From positions 3,819,501 to 3,883,500 of the forward strand of contig JARUPY010000539.1 in NCBI GenBank assembly GCA_029817715.1: 64,000 nt of DNA. The letters are read 5' to 3'. The translations under genes and the position numbers were made by a program. Shown piece after piece: positions 1 to 12,462 of the stretch. This DNA comes from Melastoma dodecandrum. Taxonomy: Eukaryota; Streptophyta; Magnoliopsida; Myrtales; Melastomataceae. A model generated the notes under the pieces. The model worked only from the letters and a program-made list of their open reading frames with translations. It was not told the DNA's origin and made no database searches. The first letter of the stretch is position 1; every line of letters begins with the position of its first letter.

Positions 1-3000
1 ATGTATGCAAACATCTTTTAGTCTATTTTATGTCTGAAAATGGAGACGATCCAACGGTCGGATCTCTCGAGATCCCCTCGGAAGTGGGACTGCAGTATGC
101 CGGCTAGCCGCATACTGCACGCACACCCTTAGCTTCCGGGGTCCTATCTCGGTCCTCGATCGTTATAAAAATGAAACAAAAATTTTTTCAAGACCATTAT
201 TGATAAAGAAATTTTTTGGAATTTTATTAAACATTTTGATAAACATGTTTTGTTTTACCGAATGTTTGATAAACAAAATTTTGTTTTCATTCCCAAAATT
301 CGCAACTTGTTTTACCGAATGTTTTTCTACTTCTAAATAATTGTTAATAAACATGTTACGAGATATGGAATTGAAAATGGTACTTTGTTCACCATTTTGC
401 TTTAACATTGCACTCACCCGTGCTAATTTCATTGCGTTATGTATCTGTACTGAGGCTGCTCATTTCCAGCATCAGTGTCGGAAATGTTATGTGACCCCAA
501 GCAATTTTCAAGTCGAAATAAGGGTTTATTAACAGCAACGCTCAATGTTGCTTACCGAATTCCCATTACATTCTCAACACAACTTCATAACGACCCAATT
601 ATCAATCCTTTCGCCTCGCGAATGCAATTCCTAATGTACTGTACAATGAGATTCGCAAATCATGCGAATGCGGTTTTCCGGGTCTTTCTTCTCCCGTAAC
701 TTACTAACCGCTGACGAAGTTAGGGTAAAACATGTTAGCATAAAGCATCGCTGATTTACTACAATACATGGACTTGTACCTTAAGTATAGTTCAAATCAC
801 AGTACTAATTCTCGAGATATAAAAAAGTTTACTCAAATAATTACATAAACTTAACGGATTGTCTTGAATTTTCTTGTATATAGTTACGATCCGAGTGATC
901 GATCATAGCATAACAGAATTTCAATGAAGAAGACAGAAATAAGATAACTAAAAGTCAAAATTCTAACAAAGATTCGATAGACATGTCATTAATCGAAATT
1001 GGATATTATAGATACGATCAATTATCAGGTGATCTTTCCTTACGAACTATCCCATCAAAATATTGCCTGAAACCGACAGAAAAGAATTTCCCTCTACGAA
1101 AAGAAAATTTTGTTTTGGCCATGTTTTGGGCTACCAGAAAACATAACGTGACAGTTGTAAAACAATTGGTCTCGAATCTGATTTATGATATGCTACAAAC
1201 TTTGTCCACAGACCCTTTGTCAGTCACAATGGCCACTTTCCTGTAAAAAAAAAAAATGGAAATTTCCATAAAAACATAAATAACGAGTTAATATAGTGTA
1301 TTACCCAAGTGTAAATGCAAAAAAAGAAAAAGAAAAAGGAAAAGATCTGCATCAATAAAGAAAATAATAGAATATGGAATCCCCTATGTATGATTATCTA
1401 TCACTTTTAATGTTTTTCTTTACCGACCAAAAGAAAAATGTTTTTCTTTTTTAAAAACTATTCGAGGAGAGTGAGCCAGTGTCACCACGGCAAGAATAAC
1501 TTTGAATGCCTTCAAGAAACAATTTTGCGTGAATCAATGGCGAACCGTTTCTCATTAATCCGTATTTACCTTTTCATTTTGTTTCTCTTGGAATTTCGAT
1601 TATTATGGAGAACATACATGACAGACAGATATCATCATCCGCGGGTGACATTCCTGAAACATCCTCCTTTTATGATTGATTTTCGATGAAAATATAATAG
1701 AAAGGCAGTACTCTTTAAGCATACCGTCTCATTTCCATGAATGCGTATGATATATTAAGCATACAAATTGACTCGTGACATTTGTGTACAATTGTAGCTT
1801 TACGAACATTTAATTAATGTATTTCTATCTAAATCAATATGGTTAGACTATTTTAATATGAAATCAAGATAATATATTCCTATGGTAATGCGATTCTTTC
1901 CCTAATTTGGCTAATTATATTCTTTAACTTATAAGCATAGTACTGATCCCGACATGGTTAGATTGGATAAGTTAAAAGGAAATATAAATACAAGTTAAAA
2001 AGAACTCGTCTAAGTGTGGTGCAGGAAGGATCGATGCCTTCATATCACCGGATGCCATTTGATTGTCGAATATCATTGGAGAAATAGAAAAAAAAAAGAG
2101 TCGGTATACATGTGACGCCCGCCCTAGTAGAATATGTTGCTATGGTATTCCTGAGCCATTTGATGAACATTTTGACACATTTACCGCACTTTGGTTTGTT
2201 TGTTTGTTTGTCTATTATTTTAAGAAAATGGAAAAGAAAGGAACTTATCTTAAGAATGAAAACCATCTCCGTCAAGAGGCCACACCCTCTTCCCTGCCAA
2301 CAGCAATGGGAAAAAAACTGTAACATTGGCATATTTTCGTTTATTTCTCACATTTGGACATCAAAATCCCCCGTAAGATGGGTGATCGGAGAGGAACAGG
2401 GATTTGATAAACAGAAAATCATCATTAGAACCGGTTAAAAATTTTAAATTTTTTTTCCCTTAGACAATAACACCTCTCCTTCTTATATTAATTCTATTAC
2501 ATTACATTATTGTCGGCTTAATTCCATTCGTCTTGAAACCGGACCGATTCGAATGTTTTGATTGAAATTGTGCGGGTTAAACGCTTAGCATGTGGTTGGA
2601 CTTGGACTGACAAGAGAGTAGGGAAGTCCAAAAACCTTATGATATTGACCAGTAGAATGCCCCTATTCGCTTGACTTCCCAAGTCAATTTCATAACACTT
2701 ATTTTTTTATATAAGAAATGAAAAAAGAAATCCAACTAACTTGTTGTGTGAACGCCTGACTTCCTTCGAACCCTCTTAGGTTCTTGAATCTAGACATGGA
2801 AATCGGAACCGACGTGGGTGTCATTTGAAAGTAACTTGTCCATGAACGGTGGTTTATACTATCAGTCATTTTCATCCTCTTTAGTCTTTGCTTTTCAACT
2901 GCCCAATTTCCACGCGATTGAGGACGAAAGTTCCGAAAACAATTGATTTCTCCGACTGGGGAAGTTCTGTTCTGCTCAGAGTTTATAAGATAATAATTTT

Positions 3001-3134
3001 TTTTGACTTATAAACTCTTTCCAGAAAAAACCGAGTTGACCAAAGCCTAGCAAGTCTTCTTCCAACGCGGATGATTTCGCTGTCAAACCAGAGAGGGGAG
3101 AGAGCATGCGTGCATTGTATATAAGGATTCCTCC
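1..3134. other. AT-rich intergenic region, no supported gene
   Basis: Open frames here are short, overlap on both strands and show no domain or signal peptide I recognise. The stretch at 180-330 repeats short motifs such as TGTTTTACCGAATG and looks like low-complexity spacer. I see no RNA gene, LTR or clear inverted repeat. Confidence 0.5.
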
Positions 3135-3142
3135 TATAAATA
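3135..3142 (+). promoter_or_regulatory. TATA box of the defensin-like gene
   Basis: TATAAATA lies 66 bp before the ATG at 3208, the usual distance for a plant TATA box with a short leader. A second TATA-like string (GTATATAAGG) lies just upstream, near 3117-3126. Confidence 0.6.
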
Positions 3143-3207
3143 CTAACCCTTCCTCCTCCCTGATTCGCGTCATCAGCTCGGAAGCATTGTAGCTACATAA
3201 AGCGGCC

Positions 3208-3572
3208 ATGACGAGCAACTCCTTCAACTCAACTGCAGCCATCATTCTCGCATTCATTCTCCTCAATTGCATCGGTAACGAATCCCGCTCCCTTCCCTCG
3301 AAGCGTAACTTATTCGTGTGGAAACGTCAACCGCAGCCCGTTTCGCTTTGTCCAAGCGAGTGACGTTGGAAGGGGAAAAAATTGGAATCGCAGGAACTGA
3401 GTTCACGAGGAATGTCGAAGGACTAACGTGCCACGTCGTGATCAGCGTCGCTCAATGCACAGATGGGAGATGCACCGCGGCGTGCCTGCATAAATACGGC
3501 GGGGAGACTACTCACGGGACTTGCTACAATCCGGTGCATAGCAACGGCTGCATCTGCACCCACGCATGCTAA
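3208..3572 (+). CDS. Defensin-like (DEFL/LCR-type) secreted cysteine-rich peptide, two exons
   Basis: Exon 1 is 3208-3274 and encodes Met plus a hydrophobic signal peptide (AAIILAFILLNCIG). A phase-1 GT-AG intron follows, and exon 2 runs to the TAA at 3570-3572. Two acceptors keep the same frame: AG at 3392-3393 (exon from 3394) and AG at 3335-3336 (exon from 3337, adding 19 residues). The mature part has eight cysteines, including a C-x3-C (CTAAC) and a C-x-C (CIC). This is the cysteine-stabilised alpha-beta signature of plant defensin-like peptides, and the intron after the signal peptide is typical of the family. Such peptides are secreted and act in antimicrobial defence or in cell signalling; which applies here is not visible. 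A TATA box lies at 3135. The gene stands alone, without tandem copies in the window. The family call is firm; the exact acceptor is not. Confidence 0.75.
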
Positions 3573-4063
3573 TCCTAACCTTATGGTATATTTGTCCGCG
3601 TTCAGGTCACAGCGCGACACAGACAGAAATAAGATCCTCAACGGATTTAGCAGTCAAATAATAGTTTTGTAATATTGACAGCAAGAGCTCGGTAAATCTA
3701 TCTTTTTTTGGGGGGCGGTGGAATGAAAATTCCGCTCACGGGAGATGTAGCGATCCATATTTGGAAAAATTAAAATAAAAAACGTGCCCGGTTGACCATA
3801 AAAATGAAATGGCTTGGTGGTTAGAAGAAAGTCTCTGAGAGCATCAGAAGCCTTAAATATTCATACTCTCAACTTTTATGTGGAAATCAATAAAAGGGTA
3901 AGAGGTATTAGGAGAAAAGAAAGCGGTGCTGATCATTAGCCTCCACAAGTAGTTAGCTTTTATATTGAAGAAACAGGAAATATGTAATTTTAATAATTAT
4001 TATTACTCAAACAATGGATGGACCAAGACTTTCGTAAAACAGACACTTCTTTTTTTGTATTTA

Positions 4064-4084
4064 ATTATTATTATTATTATTATT
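4064..4084. repeat. ATT trinucleotide microsatellite
   Basis: Seven uninterrupted ATT units in an AT-rich spacer. Confidence 0.9.
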
Positions 4085-4515
4085 ACTCTATCAATGAAAG
4101 GCTAAAGGAATTTTGAGGTTCAATCTTATTTGAATACATAGAAGTTTCTTCCCAAGAGTTGAATTTCTTAAAGTTAGAAAGAAACCTACCTATAGAAGCT
4201 TTCTCCCTTAAAAGTGTGTCTTTTGGAAAGATCAAAGATATTTCGAAGCGGGGTTTAATAGAGTTAATGAAGGGATTTAAGCTCGCTACAAAATGCAGCC
4301 GAAGAGATTTAAGTTCCTCATATCTTGACATTCACTTGAGGAAATACTGCCGAGGAGATTTAAGTCCTTAATATTTTACATTCGGTTGAGAGAATGTAGT
4401 CAATTCTCATTGATATGCACCTTTCTAGAAAATTCTCTTTATTATATTAAAAGGGGATAAATAAACTAAGTTCATGATAAATGGTTTCATATCTCATCGG
4501 AAAACATTATCAAAT

Positions 4516-4540
4516 TATATATATATATATATATATATAT
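4516..4540. repeat. AT dinucleotide microsatellite
   Basis: About 12 consecutive AT units. Confidence 0.9.
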
Positions 4541-4959
4541 TAATTACTTTTCTAAATATTATAATGAATTTATCGTGTTTGCCATTTCTTTTTTTTTTCT
4601 ATTAGTATGATTAATATAATAATTTTATATATTTGAATAATATATATTTATAAGACATTGGTATGGTTTCGCACATGTGCCCCTCCTAATCTAGTCTCAT
4701 TTAAACAACGGGTGAAGGACATACTGAGAAAAGTGAAGAGGGCCTTTTGATTTTTGGCGGGAGGCCTTACTTTTTCTCCATTATTCTCACAGCTTTTATG
4801 GTCTTTTGGATTCATTGCCGGATTCAAAGCACATGGAGTGTGTGCTTCTGCATAAGGGGAGACGACAGAGAATATGTGTACGTTGTTCATGTAAAGCCGA
4901 ATTTGTTGTCGGCCACGCTGGGGGAGGAAAACGTTTCTCTATCAGCAAGCAAACAGTAG

Positions 4960-4978
4960 CCCCCCCCCCCCCCCCCCC
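4960..4978. repeat. Poly-C homopolymer
   Basis: A run of 19 C. Its length may be unreliable in an assembly. Confidence 0.85.
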
Positions 4979-5726
4979 AACGTTATAATTAGGATGAATT
5001 ATTGGGCATCGCTAGGAGTAAACTTTCACAGAGATTCGGTGAGCTTTCACGATTACTTTCAATTGTCGAATCATTCGTTTCATGGAGTGCCCACTCATCG
5101 TTCCTGACCCCGAATCCTAATTCAACGTCGCTGCAATTAGTAAATCTTTGGACTGACTGTTCACAAGTGTTGTTTAACTCAAATCTTAAAATGGCGAAAT
5201 CTGTGGAAATTGACGAAAGCTGATAAAAGTCGATGTTACGACTCTTTCTTTTTTCACGTGGACTCATCCTCCCTGACAAAAGTTCTGACAACGAGTTGTC
5301 CTTTTTGTTTTTTTTGGAAATAATCCAGGGTTTAGCAAATGAGATTGAGGTCTTAATTAAAGCTGCATGCACGAACACGAACACGAACGAGCGAGTTAAC
5401 TCGGGCAATGATTGTTGCACCTACAGAGCTATATATTTCTCGTCTCCTTTCTCTTTTCATAGACTAGTCAGTCAGTCATGAGCAAGCACTGCGTTCCATG
5501 TGGGGGAATCTTTCTCTTCGCTTATAGACGTGTACGTAAAAAGTAAAACATGAAAGTATTCCTCAATTGGACGTATAATACTGATAAATATAAAGAATCT
5601 GGTGTCTGAAACAAGTGTACAAACATACAAAAGAAATATATACATATATTATTAAGATTCATATCTAAGGAGAAGTGAGTTACAGCTTAGCCATGGTAAA
5701 GTAGTCTTTTGTGGCTTTCATTGGTG

Positions 5727-5758
5727 TGACGTAAGCCCAGCGCGGACAAGTGACGTCA
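5727..5758 (+). promoter_or_regulatory. Two TGACG motifs (as-1-like) upstream of the TIR-NLR gene
   Basis: TGACGTAAG starts at 5727 and the palindrome TGACGTCA at 5751, about 100-130 bp before the NLR start codon. Paired TGACG boxes bind TGA-class bZIP factors in salicylate-responsive promoters. The spacing here is wider than in the classical as-1 element, so function is an inference. Confidence 0.35.
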
Positions 5759-5857
5759 ATTTTCTCATGAACTCTGCCTTCAAATAATGCCCATGAAACA
5801 AGATCAAACATCCACTTCGTTATTCCTCTGCCCATCGTACGTCTTCGATGCAGGGGA

Positions 5858-8800
5858 ATGGCTTCCTCCTCTTTGCAATCCAGATGGAGAGGAGTGAGAC
5901 CTGCCGTCTTTCTCAGCTTCTACAACCCCGACATGGGCGACACCCTCCTTTCCCATCTCCGCTGTTCCCTCGGCATGGCCGGTATCCACACTTACCTCGA
6001 CTTTGATGACGTTTTCCGTAAGGAGGGGGACACCGTATCATTGCTACACAAGGACATCAAGGTTGTCGTAGTTGTCTTCTCTGAGAATTACATGTCCCAG
6101 AGGTGTTGCTCGAATGATCTGCCCCAGATTATAGAGTGTAGCACGCGGGGAGACAAGCTCGCGATGTTGCCCGTCTTTTACGGGGTGGATCCAACAGATA
6201 TTGGGACACAGGGAAAGAGATTCGAAGAGGCACTGGTAATCCACCGGAACAAGTTTCGGAAGGAGTCGGCAAAGGTGGAGAGATGGAGGGAAGCTCTTTC
6301 CAAAACCTGTAGCTTGCCCGGTTGCTGTTTAAATGATCACGGGTGAGCCGTTATCCACATCCTCCAGATTATGGATCAACCAGTCCGTTGCTCGAAAACA
6401 TTTTTTTTCCTCTTGTACTGTCAGATCTATGCATAGACTAATGTCTCTTCACTCGTAACCTTTTCCTTACAGAGGCGAGGCCGAGTTCATCGGAAGCATC
6501 GTTGAGAGCGTTAATAATTTGTTAGCCTGCAAGCTCTCAGGAGTCCAACCTACATCTTTGACGACGCCTTCGCAATCTCAAGAACAAGCAGGGAGTCCCC
6601 AAGTCTACGTAAGCTTCTCGATCCATGATGTGAGCAACGACTTCCTCAGCATCCTAGATGATCCCGATAGAGAAGTTGACTCGGAAGACATCAGCCGCGA
6701 TAAACTCGGAAAGTTTAGTCATTCGAACATAGAGGCCATCAAGGACTCATGGATTGCCATTATCATCGTCTCAAAGAGCTATGCTTACTCTAGACGCTGT
6801 CTGGAAGAGCTGGCGACTATTACGGAGTGTGAGAACCGTGGGGAACTCATAGTGAGGCTAGTATTTCACGAGGTGGATCCACAGGAAGCAACTCAAATGG
6901 CACCCTCCAGCATAGCTGGGATCCAAGAGATAGACACGGGGACGATGAAGAGGTGGATGGGGGTCCCTCCCGACGAGGAGAGGATGCCGGATTGTCTTTG
7001 GGACGATGACAGGTACTCGTCAGTGGAATTTTCATTATATTAATTTGTGGGTCATCTGATGGTACAAATGATTGTTTTATTTTTTTATTTTTTTAAAAAA
7101 GCAGGGACGAGGCAAAGTTAGGGAGAAGGATCGTAGAATTTGTGGAAGCAGCGTTAATTACAACCTTCAAAGATAAATCCTGGACATGGTAAAAGCATTA
7201 AATTACAATCTTTACTCTCATTGTCCATGCGAATGTCCTTTTTTTTTATCCTGTTGTTGTTGATTAATACATCATTTTCAAGTGATATAGAGTTAGTCAT
7301 ACATTTACATGCCAAATAAATATAAGCTATTAACACATTTGGGGTTTCCGTTGCTATTCTTTAACTAATTTCATATTTGTTAAGATAAATTATCAAACAA
7401 TGCATAAACTTTAAGTTGTAAATTTTCGTAGATTTCTTCAATAGTATCGTTTCTTTGACAACATTTGTCTATATTTTGTATCGACAGTATGTTGCGGAGT
7501 CATGAGCAATCAGATCTGGATGACGATGATGACAGCAGGTATGTTTGGCTTCTGAAATAGTTTCAAACATCAATTAGAAATACGATTCACTTCATAAAGT
7601 GTACCCCGCTAGACTTCTAATCATCTCTTTCCCACGTTTTCAAATGGAGGTACGATGTATTCTTAAGCTTCAGGGGTACCGACTGCCGTCATAACATCGT
7701 TGGTCACTTGTACAATGCCTTAGACCAGAAAGGCATTCGCACTTTTATGGACAAGGGAGAACTAGAAGCGGGAGAAAAGATATCCGAGCTCTTCGAAGCC
7801 CTCAAAAGATCGCGCATGGCTATTGTAGTATTCTCCAAGAATTATGCTGAGTCTAAGTGGTGCTTGAATGAGCTCGAGCGTATGATGAACCAAAAGGACA
7901 AGGGAAGTTTCTGGGTAATACCGATATTCTACAGGGTGACCCCCGCAGAGGTAAGATTGGGTAACAAGTGTGATGGCCAAAAGGGACGTTATCAGGCTTT
8001 TATGGAGGAAAAGTGGGGCAATGAGGGACCCGAGAAGGTGGACAGTTGGAAGAAAGCGCTCCGGGAGGCTGGTGAACTGCATGGATTTGTTTTACCAAAG
8101 GGGTGAGCATATATCTACTGACTCTTGCTTTGTTATACTTAAAAATGATTAAGAAAACGCAATTTCGATAGATAGACGAGGGAGTTTTGCTTGTTCGGCT
8201 CGCATAAAGTAGCCCGGATATGGAATCGATTTTGTTTGATAATCTCTTTCCTCAACAGAACCGATAATACAACCTTAGTTCATTAGATTTATAGAAACAA
8301 ATGTGTTAGGAATAGGATTGCAGGGTTGAATTAGTGCAGACGTTATCCTTTTATTGAATATAAAAAAGTCACAAAAAATTTTTAAAAAACAGGGAACACT
8401 TTATACATGGAAAATTTGTTAATTTCATATTTATTGATCTACCGTCACGTTTCATGATTAAAGTCACCAATGAAAACAAAACATAGGTTAAAGAAGTTGT
8501 GGCATAGAAACAATCTGTTCGGACCCGAATCAATGTGCATTTCTAACCATGTAAAGATTTTGTTTGCTGCTCTACCAATTTAGTGGCTGTTCTTTTGAGT
8601 TGTAAGACGGAGATGTTGCTTTGTTTTTTATCACAGGAAAGACGAATGTAAATGTCTGGAAGAAGTGACTGAGGCAGTCATGGATAAATTGAATATCGTG
8701 CATCTAGAGGTCGCTCAATACCCAATTGGTATAGAAGCTCGCGTCGAACAAGTCAAGCCCTTGCTAGAAAGAGATCCGCATAACGTCAAGATGATGGGAA

Positions 8801-11619
8801 TCTGTGGCCCACCTGGTGTAGGAAAGACTACTCTTTCCAAGGCGATACTCAATGACATCGCGCGTAATTTCAAAGACTGGTGTTTTCTCGCGAAAGTAAG
8901 TGATACTCCGCTTCTTAAGCTGCAGAAGCAACTTCTGCGCAAACTGTTGAGAAAAAAGGACTTGGATGTCAGTAGTGTTGATGAAGGAAACAGTATGATC
9001 GGGACGAGATTACGCCAGAAGAAAGTTCTTATTGTACTTGACGATGTCAATAAGACAGAACAGCTCGATTCGTTAGCGAGATCTTTCTGGTTTGGCTGTG
9101 GGAGCATGATTATCATTACTACAAGGAACAAGGATGTGTTGAAGCTATATGATAAATGTATTGAATATGAGGTAAAATTACTAGATGATGCAGAAGCCAG
9201 AAATCTCTTTCAAAAACATGCCTCTGCTGGGAAGCCGGAAAATCTACATATCGACCCATTACTCATTGATCGAATCCTGGTTTATGCTAAAGGGCTTCCA
9301 CTGGCACTTGTGGTGATAGGAATGTTGTTACAAGTTAGAGATGCATCGGAATGGGGAGGCGAAATTAAACACATTGAGCAACATCCACCACAAGACATCA
9401 TCTCTGTCTTAAAAAGAAGCTTCGATGAGCTTGACAAGAATGGGCAAGAAATATTTCTGGATATTGCATGCTTCTTCAGGGGATGTAATCAAGAATACGT
9501 GATGAAAGTCCTTGACAGTTATGGGTTTGATACCACCATGGTTAAAGTTCTAGAAGAGAAATGGCTGATAAAGATTGATGGTGGAAAGTTCCAAATGCAT
9601 GACTTGCTAGAGACGACAGGCAAGATTATAGCAAGCGGTACATGGTTGAAAGACAATCAAACCCGTAACCGGATTTGGTCATATGATCACTTCCTCGATA
9701 TTTTATCGAATGATGTGGTAAGAGTTTTACTTTTCCCCTAACGTTCATCGTGTTATCTCAGCGGACTGACATGATGTGTTTGAGAACTGCCATGACAGGG
9801 ACAGGAAAGATCCACATTACAAGGGATCCAGTTGACTTCGACGTCGAAAGACCAGGAATCTGTCGGTCCAATTTCATTTGAGGATTTTAAAAAGTTGAAG
9901 TTGCTTATAATCCGAGATGTCCTTCCTGTGGAGAAATCCTTAAAGTTTGCAAGCGAGTTAAGATGGCTTGAGTGGACAAAGTATTCTGCATCAGCAATCG
10001 ATTTTGGATCTTCTAGGAAGATTGTCGGAATTCATCTCGGTTACAGCGAGATTACAGAAATACTTGGGAAGGTAACTCTATTTCTACAATCGTCATTTAT
10101 TCTCTAAGAGAATTTACTCAATGAATTTCACAGGATTTCAAGAAGCTGAAGTACCTGAACTTACACAATTGCAAGTCACTGGTAGCACTTCCAAATCTTT
10201 CCGAAAGTTTAGATCTGGAGGAATTAAATCTCAGTGATTGCAAGAATTTATCGGCGCTTGATGATTCCATTGGAACCCTCGGCAAGATCGTCCATTTGAG
10301 CCTCCAAAACTGTTGCAATATCGCTGAAGTTCCAAGTGTGCTGGGATCAAAGGATTTTTGGACCATCAATTTTTCCTGTTGCTCCAAACTCAGGAAACTT
10401 CCAACTATCAAGCATGAACTTCAATTCCTTGAGGAACTCAACTTGGAAAAGACGGCGGTGAAAGAATTGCCGGATTCCATCTGTAATTTGGTGAAGGTGA
10501 AGATTTTGAATGTGAACTTCTGCAAAGAGCTCTCTATAATTCCTAGTGGCATTTTCAGATTGACAGCCCTTGAGCAGCTCTTTGCAAGTGGATGTCCGAA
10601 GCTAGAAAGGTTTCCCCGAAAGATCAGGGGGGATTTGATGGATGACCTCGGATTCCCCAAACTTGTTATTTTGAACATGCAGTCCTGCAACCTGAAGGAG
10701 GTGGAATTCTTACGGGATCTGAGCAGTTATGAGACCTTAAAGGAAGTGAATTTCTCCGAAAATGTTTTTGAACATCTTCCTGAGTGCATATGTGAGTTCA
10801 AGAACTTAGAACGACTGTGGCTCTGCAACTGTAAGAATCTTTTGGAATTGCAAGAGTTCCGTCCCTCCGTCAGGCTTTATATAATGGGTTGCCGTAGTCT
10901 ACTAAGATTACAGACCTTCGATGGTTTTATACGAGGATGCTCAACAAGTTTTCCTGTGGACTTGTCAAATTGCCACAAGTTGGAGCTGCAGAACCTCGTC
11001 GAATCTTTGTCGTTAATGGTATCTCTCTCCCTCGATTTCATTCTTTCTTTTATGGTGTTTTTTATGAAAGCAGGCAATTGTTTTTTCGACTCACTTCGGC
11101 AACCGGAAATTCCTCTGTGCGTACTTTAAACAGGAAATTCGCAAGCTTCAGAAATCTGCAGAAGTTATTGTTGCCGGGAGGGATTTTCTGCAGTGGATAG
11201 ATTTGGAAATTGCAGATTGTTATTCAAATTACACAGTGCCTCTTCCAACTGGTGTCTCTGAGGACGACATATTGGGCCTAGCAGTGTCCATAACCTTCAC
11301 AGTTACAAGGGACAGGCCAGGGAGCCAGTCAGAGTGCGACTTCTCTCCTGAGGTGAACTTAGTGATTGGCCAAGAGAAGATGCATCCAATATCTCGTATA
11401 GATCAGCTTGATGGCGCTCACACTTGGTTCATATATATTCCTCGCCACTCAGATATATTTTGGTGTAACATTTCCCTTGAGTTTGAGGCACGGTGGACAA
11501 AGATCGAGATTTGCAAGGTGAGAGTGGTGTGCAAGAATGAGAATGACGAATGTTTGTTTATGGTCAAGAAGGAAGAACCGACGATGAGTTATGGATCTGA
11601 ATCTGACTGTGAAGACTAG
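5858..11619 (+). CDS. Triple-TIR NLR immune receptor (TIR-TIR-TIR-NB-ARC-LRR), nine exons
   Basis: Model exons: 5858-6342, 6473-7012, 7105-7188, 7488-7538, 7650-8102, 8637-9717, 9799-10071, 10134-11018 and 11134-11619. All junctions are GT-AG and phase-compatible, giving about 1,445 aa. TIR1 (aa ~14-155, starts AVFLSFYNPD) is diverged: the block that normally reads WCLxEL is RCCSNDL, so the usual catalytic Glu is Asp. TIR2 (aa ~206-320, VYVSF) keeps RCLEEL but is shortened between strand A and the BB loop and decays at its end. TIR3 (aa ~388-535, YDVFLSFRGTD, WCLNEL) looks complete. Each TIR exon is followed by a similar helix-forming linker (GEAEFIGSIVESV, DEAKLGRRIVEFV, KDECKCLEEVTEAV), which points to tandem exon duplication. 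NB-ARC has P-loop GPPGVGKTT (~aa 595), KVLIVLDDV, GLPLAL and MHD. About ten LRRs follow, then a beta-rich C-JID-like end. The family detects pathogen effectors and signals by TIR NADase activity. The three-TIR transcript needs RNA support. Confidence 0.8.
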
Positions 11620-12146
11620 GGATATGACAATGGATCTGAGCACTTAGTCCTTTGGCTATTAATCTCATAACACCCCTAGTGTTCTGCTCAAGTTCGTAGG
11701 CGGAGGCGGCGTTGCTAAAAAACTATAACGTTATTTGAATGTTATCTGTGTGCTGCATATTGTAAAATCATTTGCAAATGAATTTGCCATCCCCTCCTAC
11801 AATTTAGATAGTGCAGACTGCAAGTCAGTTTAATATCGATAACCACAATTGTTGTCCGATCCCAAAAGAATTGCTCTCGCTTTTCACTGCTTTGCGGGGG
11901 CATCGCCTTGCTGGTGTTGCTATCCCTTGCCAAGCAACTGCAACCTCCATTCCGGATTTCCTTTGGACGTCCAGTCCAAGGATCTTCAGTGTCTTGCTTT
12001 GTCAGCAGGCAAGCAATATAGACGGACCAAGTATGAACGGAATCGCAGCTTTCAAACTCTGTCGCAAAGTGAACTGCATGATAAACGCCATCGCTGGTGG
12101 AAGTTACTTCTTCTAATACACCCCAGTCCTTGATCAGGTTTGCCAT
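11620..12146. other. Region downstream of the NLR, no supported gene
   Basis: A 134-codon minus-strand frame (11742-12146) abuts the Copia LTR remnant but shows no domain I can name. It may be the 3' UTR of the NLR on the plus strand or flanking host DNA. Confidence 0.3.
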
Positions 12147-12405
12147 TGTTAATCCATGACTGGGAGAAGAACCGATCGGAGGAGAGAGGAGATGAATTAG
12201 GGCGAAAAGTGTTTCTGTTATTTTTCTGTATTATTCTAACAATACAAAGTCTGCCTTTAATACTAAACGTACAGGATCGGCTTAGCCTATTCTCAATTCA
12301 CAAGCTTATTCAATACAAGCCCACATCTTCTTCTTTGTATGCATTGCTTATGTCTGCCAGCTCTACTTCCTTGTTCCTTATCACACCAGCGGCTGCTTCT
12401 TTACA
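12147..12405 (-). mobile_element. Truncated Copia-type LTR, reverse orientation
   Basis: Read on the minus strand the segment starts TGTAAAGAAGC and ends GGATTAACA, so it has TG...CA ends. It is preceded by a purine tract (GAGGGGAG) and by about 50 bp whose translation (KMSMKDIYAHLEG) resembles the extreme C-terminus of Copia polyproteins. This suggests a 3' LTR with a scrap of pol. No partner LTR or target duplication was found. Confidence 0.45.
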
Positions 12406-12462
12406 CTCCCCTCAAGATGTGCGTAAATGTCTTTCATGCTCATCTTGTCTAGCACACAGGTA

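Larger units (their letters stand above)
3700..5720. other. Intergenic region with simple repeats, no supported gene
   Basis: The spacer contains an ATT microsatellite, an AT microsatellite and a poly-C run, listed separately. A 143-codon minus-strand frame at 4989-5420 has no recognisable domain and I do not call it. A TATA-like TATATAT lies near 5430, with no gene immediately downstream other than the NLR at 5858. Confidence 0.5.

Noticed and set aside
4989..5420. 143-codon minus-strand open frame
   Set aside because: No signal, domain or family resemblance; overlaps frames on the other strand and lies in promoter-like sequence.
11742..12146. 134-codon minus-strand frame next to the Copia LTR
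   Set aside because: Its start sits at the LTR border, but I see no retrotransposon or host domain in it.
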